A stretch of DNA of 5,149 nt from Actinomycetota bacterium (GTDB lineage Bacteria; Actinomycetota; Actinomycetes; S36-B12): the NCBI GenBank assembly GCA_009700485.1, contig WLLZ01000127.1, positions 1 through 5,149 on the forward strand. Direction: 5' to 3'. The translations under genes were made by a program, and so were the position numbers. The stretch's first letter is position 1. Each line of letters begins with the position of its first letter. Under the pieces are notes generated by a model, which was given only the letters and a program-made list of their open reading frames with translations, searched no databases and was not told the DNA's origin. Of this stretch, positions 5,082-5,149 are shown piece after piece.

Positions 5082-5149
5082 ATGACTAGATCTGATGGCC
5101 GATCCGCTGACCAACTTCGTCCCGTCTCATTTGAGCGCGGTTGGCTAGA
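5082..5149 (+). CDS. rph: Ribonuclease PH, N-terminal fragment cut by the window edge
   Basis: The last 68 bases encode 22 residues reading MTRSDGR, then SADQLRPVSFERGWL, before the window ends. This is the start pattern of RNase PH (R-x-DGR-x-x-DQLRP), the phosphate-dependent exoribonuclease that trims tRNA 3' ends. The position downstream of murI agrees with mycobacteria, where rphA follows murI after one gene (Rv1339) that is absent here. Catalytic residues lie beyond the window. The ATG at 5082 is chosen because the conserved motif begins at once; only a weak AGG precedes it. Confidence 0.88.
   Translation, partial: MTRSDGRSADQLRPVSFERGWL

Overview
The window comes from an actinobacterium, most likely a planktonic freshwater one. 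The evidence is a seven-gene block in the order and with the sequence character of the Mycobacterium tuberculosis Rv1331-Rv1340 neighbourhood (clpS, DUF2017 gene, mec, cysO, cysM, murI, rph), plus an actinorhodopsin, the light-driven proton pump typical of freshwater Actinobacteria such as the acI/Nanopelagicales and Luna groups. By eye the base composition is moderate (GC a little above half), which is lower than soil actinomycetes and fits a small planktonic cell. The exact lineage cannot be fixed from this window.

Layout, left to right. Positions 1-451 (minus strand) hold the N-terminal 150 residues of a class V, PLP-dependent aminotransferase-fold enzyme that runs off the left edge. It is divergent from clpS (520-804, plus), the adaptor that hands N-degron substrates to ClpAP/ClpCP. 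A DUF2017 gene (836-1387) follows clpS, joined by two overlapping mini-ORFs that look like a translation re-initiation relay. A strong stem-loop (1390-1439) ends this unit and also ends the convergent actinorhodopsin gene (1448-2275, minus). The 147-bp gap between the rhodopsin and mec carries candidate divergent promoters and two sets of operator-like inverted repeats.

The right half is a plus-strand run. It starts with the cysteine-biosynthesis trio mec (2423-2854), cysO (2979-3251) and cysM (3269-4216). CysO is a ubiquitin-like sulfur carrier whose C-terminal Gly-Gly is converted to a thiocarboxylate. CysM transfers that sulfur to O-phosphoserine, and Mec, a JAMM zinc protease, releases cysteine from CysO. 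The run continues with murI (4267-5058, glutamate racemase for peptidoglycan D-Glu) and the first 22 codons of rph (from 5082, RNase PH, 3' trimming of tRNA).

Every protein falls in a known family. The main point of interest is the rhodopsin: a self-contained minus-strand unit with its own promoter and terminator set inside an otherwise conserved housekeeping block, with all proton-pump residues, green-type tuning and a glycine where xanthorhodopsin-like pumps have the opening for a carotenoid antenna. Several genes also seem to start translation without a Shine-Dalgarno sequence, a few bases after a -10-like box, which suggests leaderless transcripts. I saw no tRNA, rRNA, CRISPR array, insertion sequence or long repeat.
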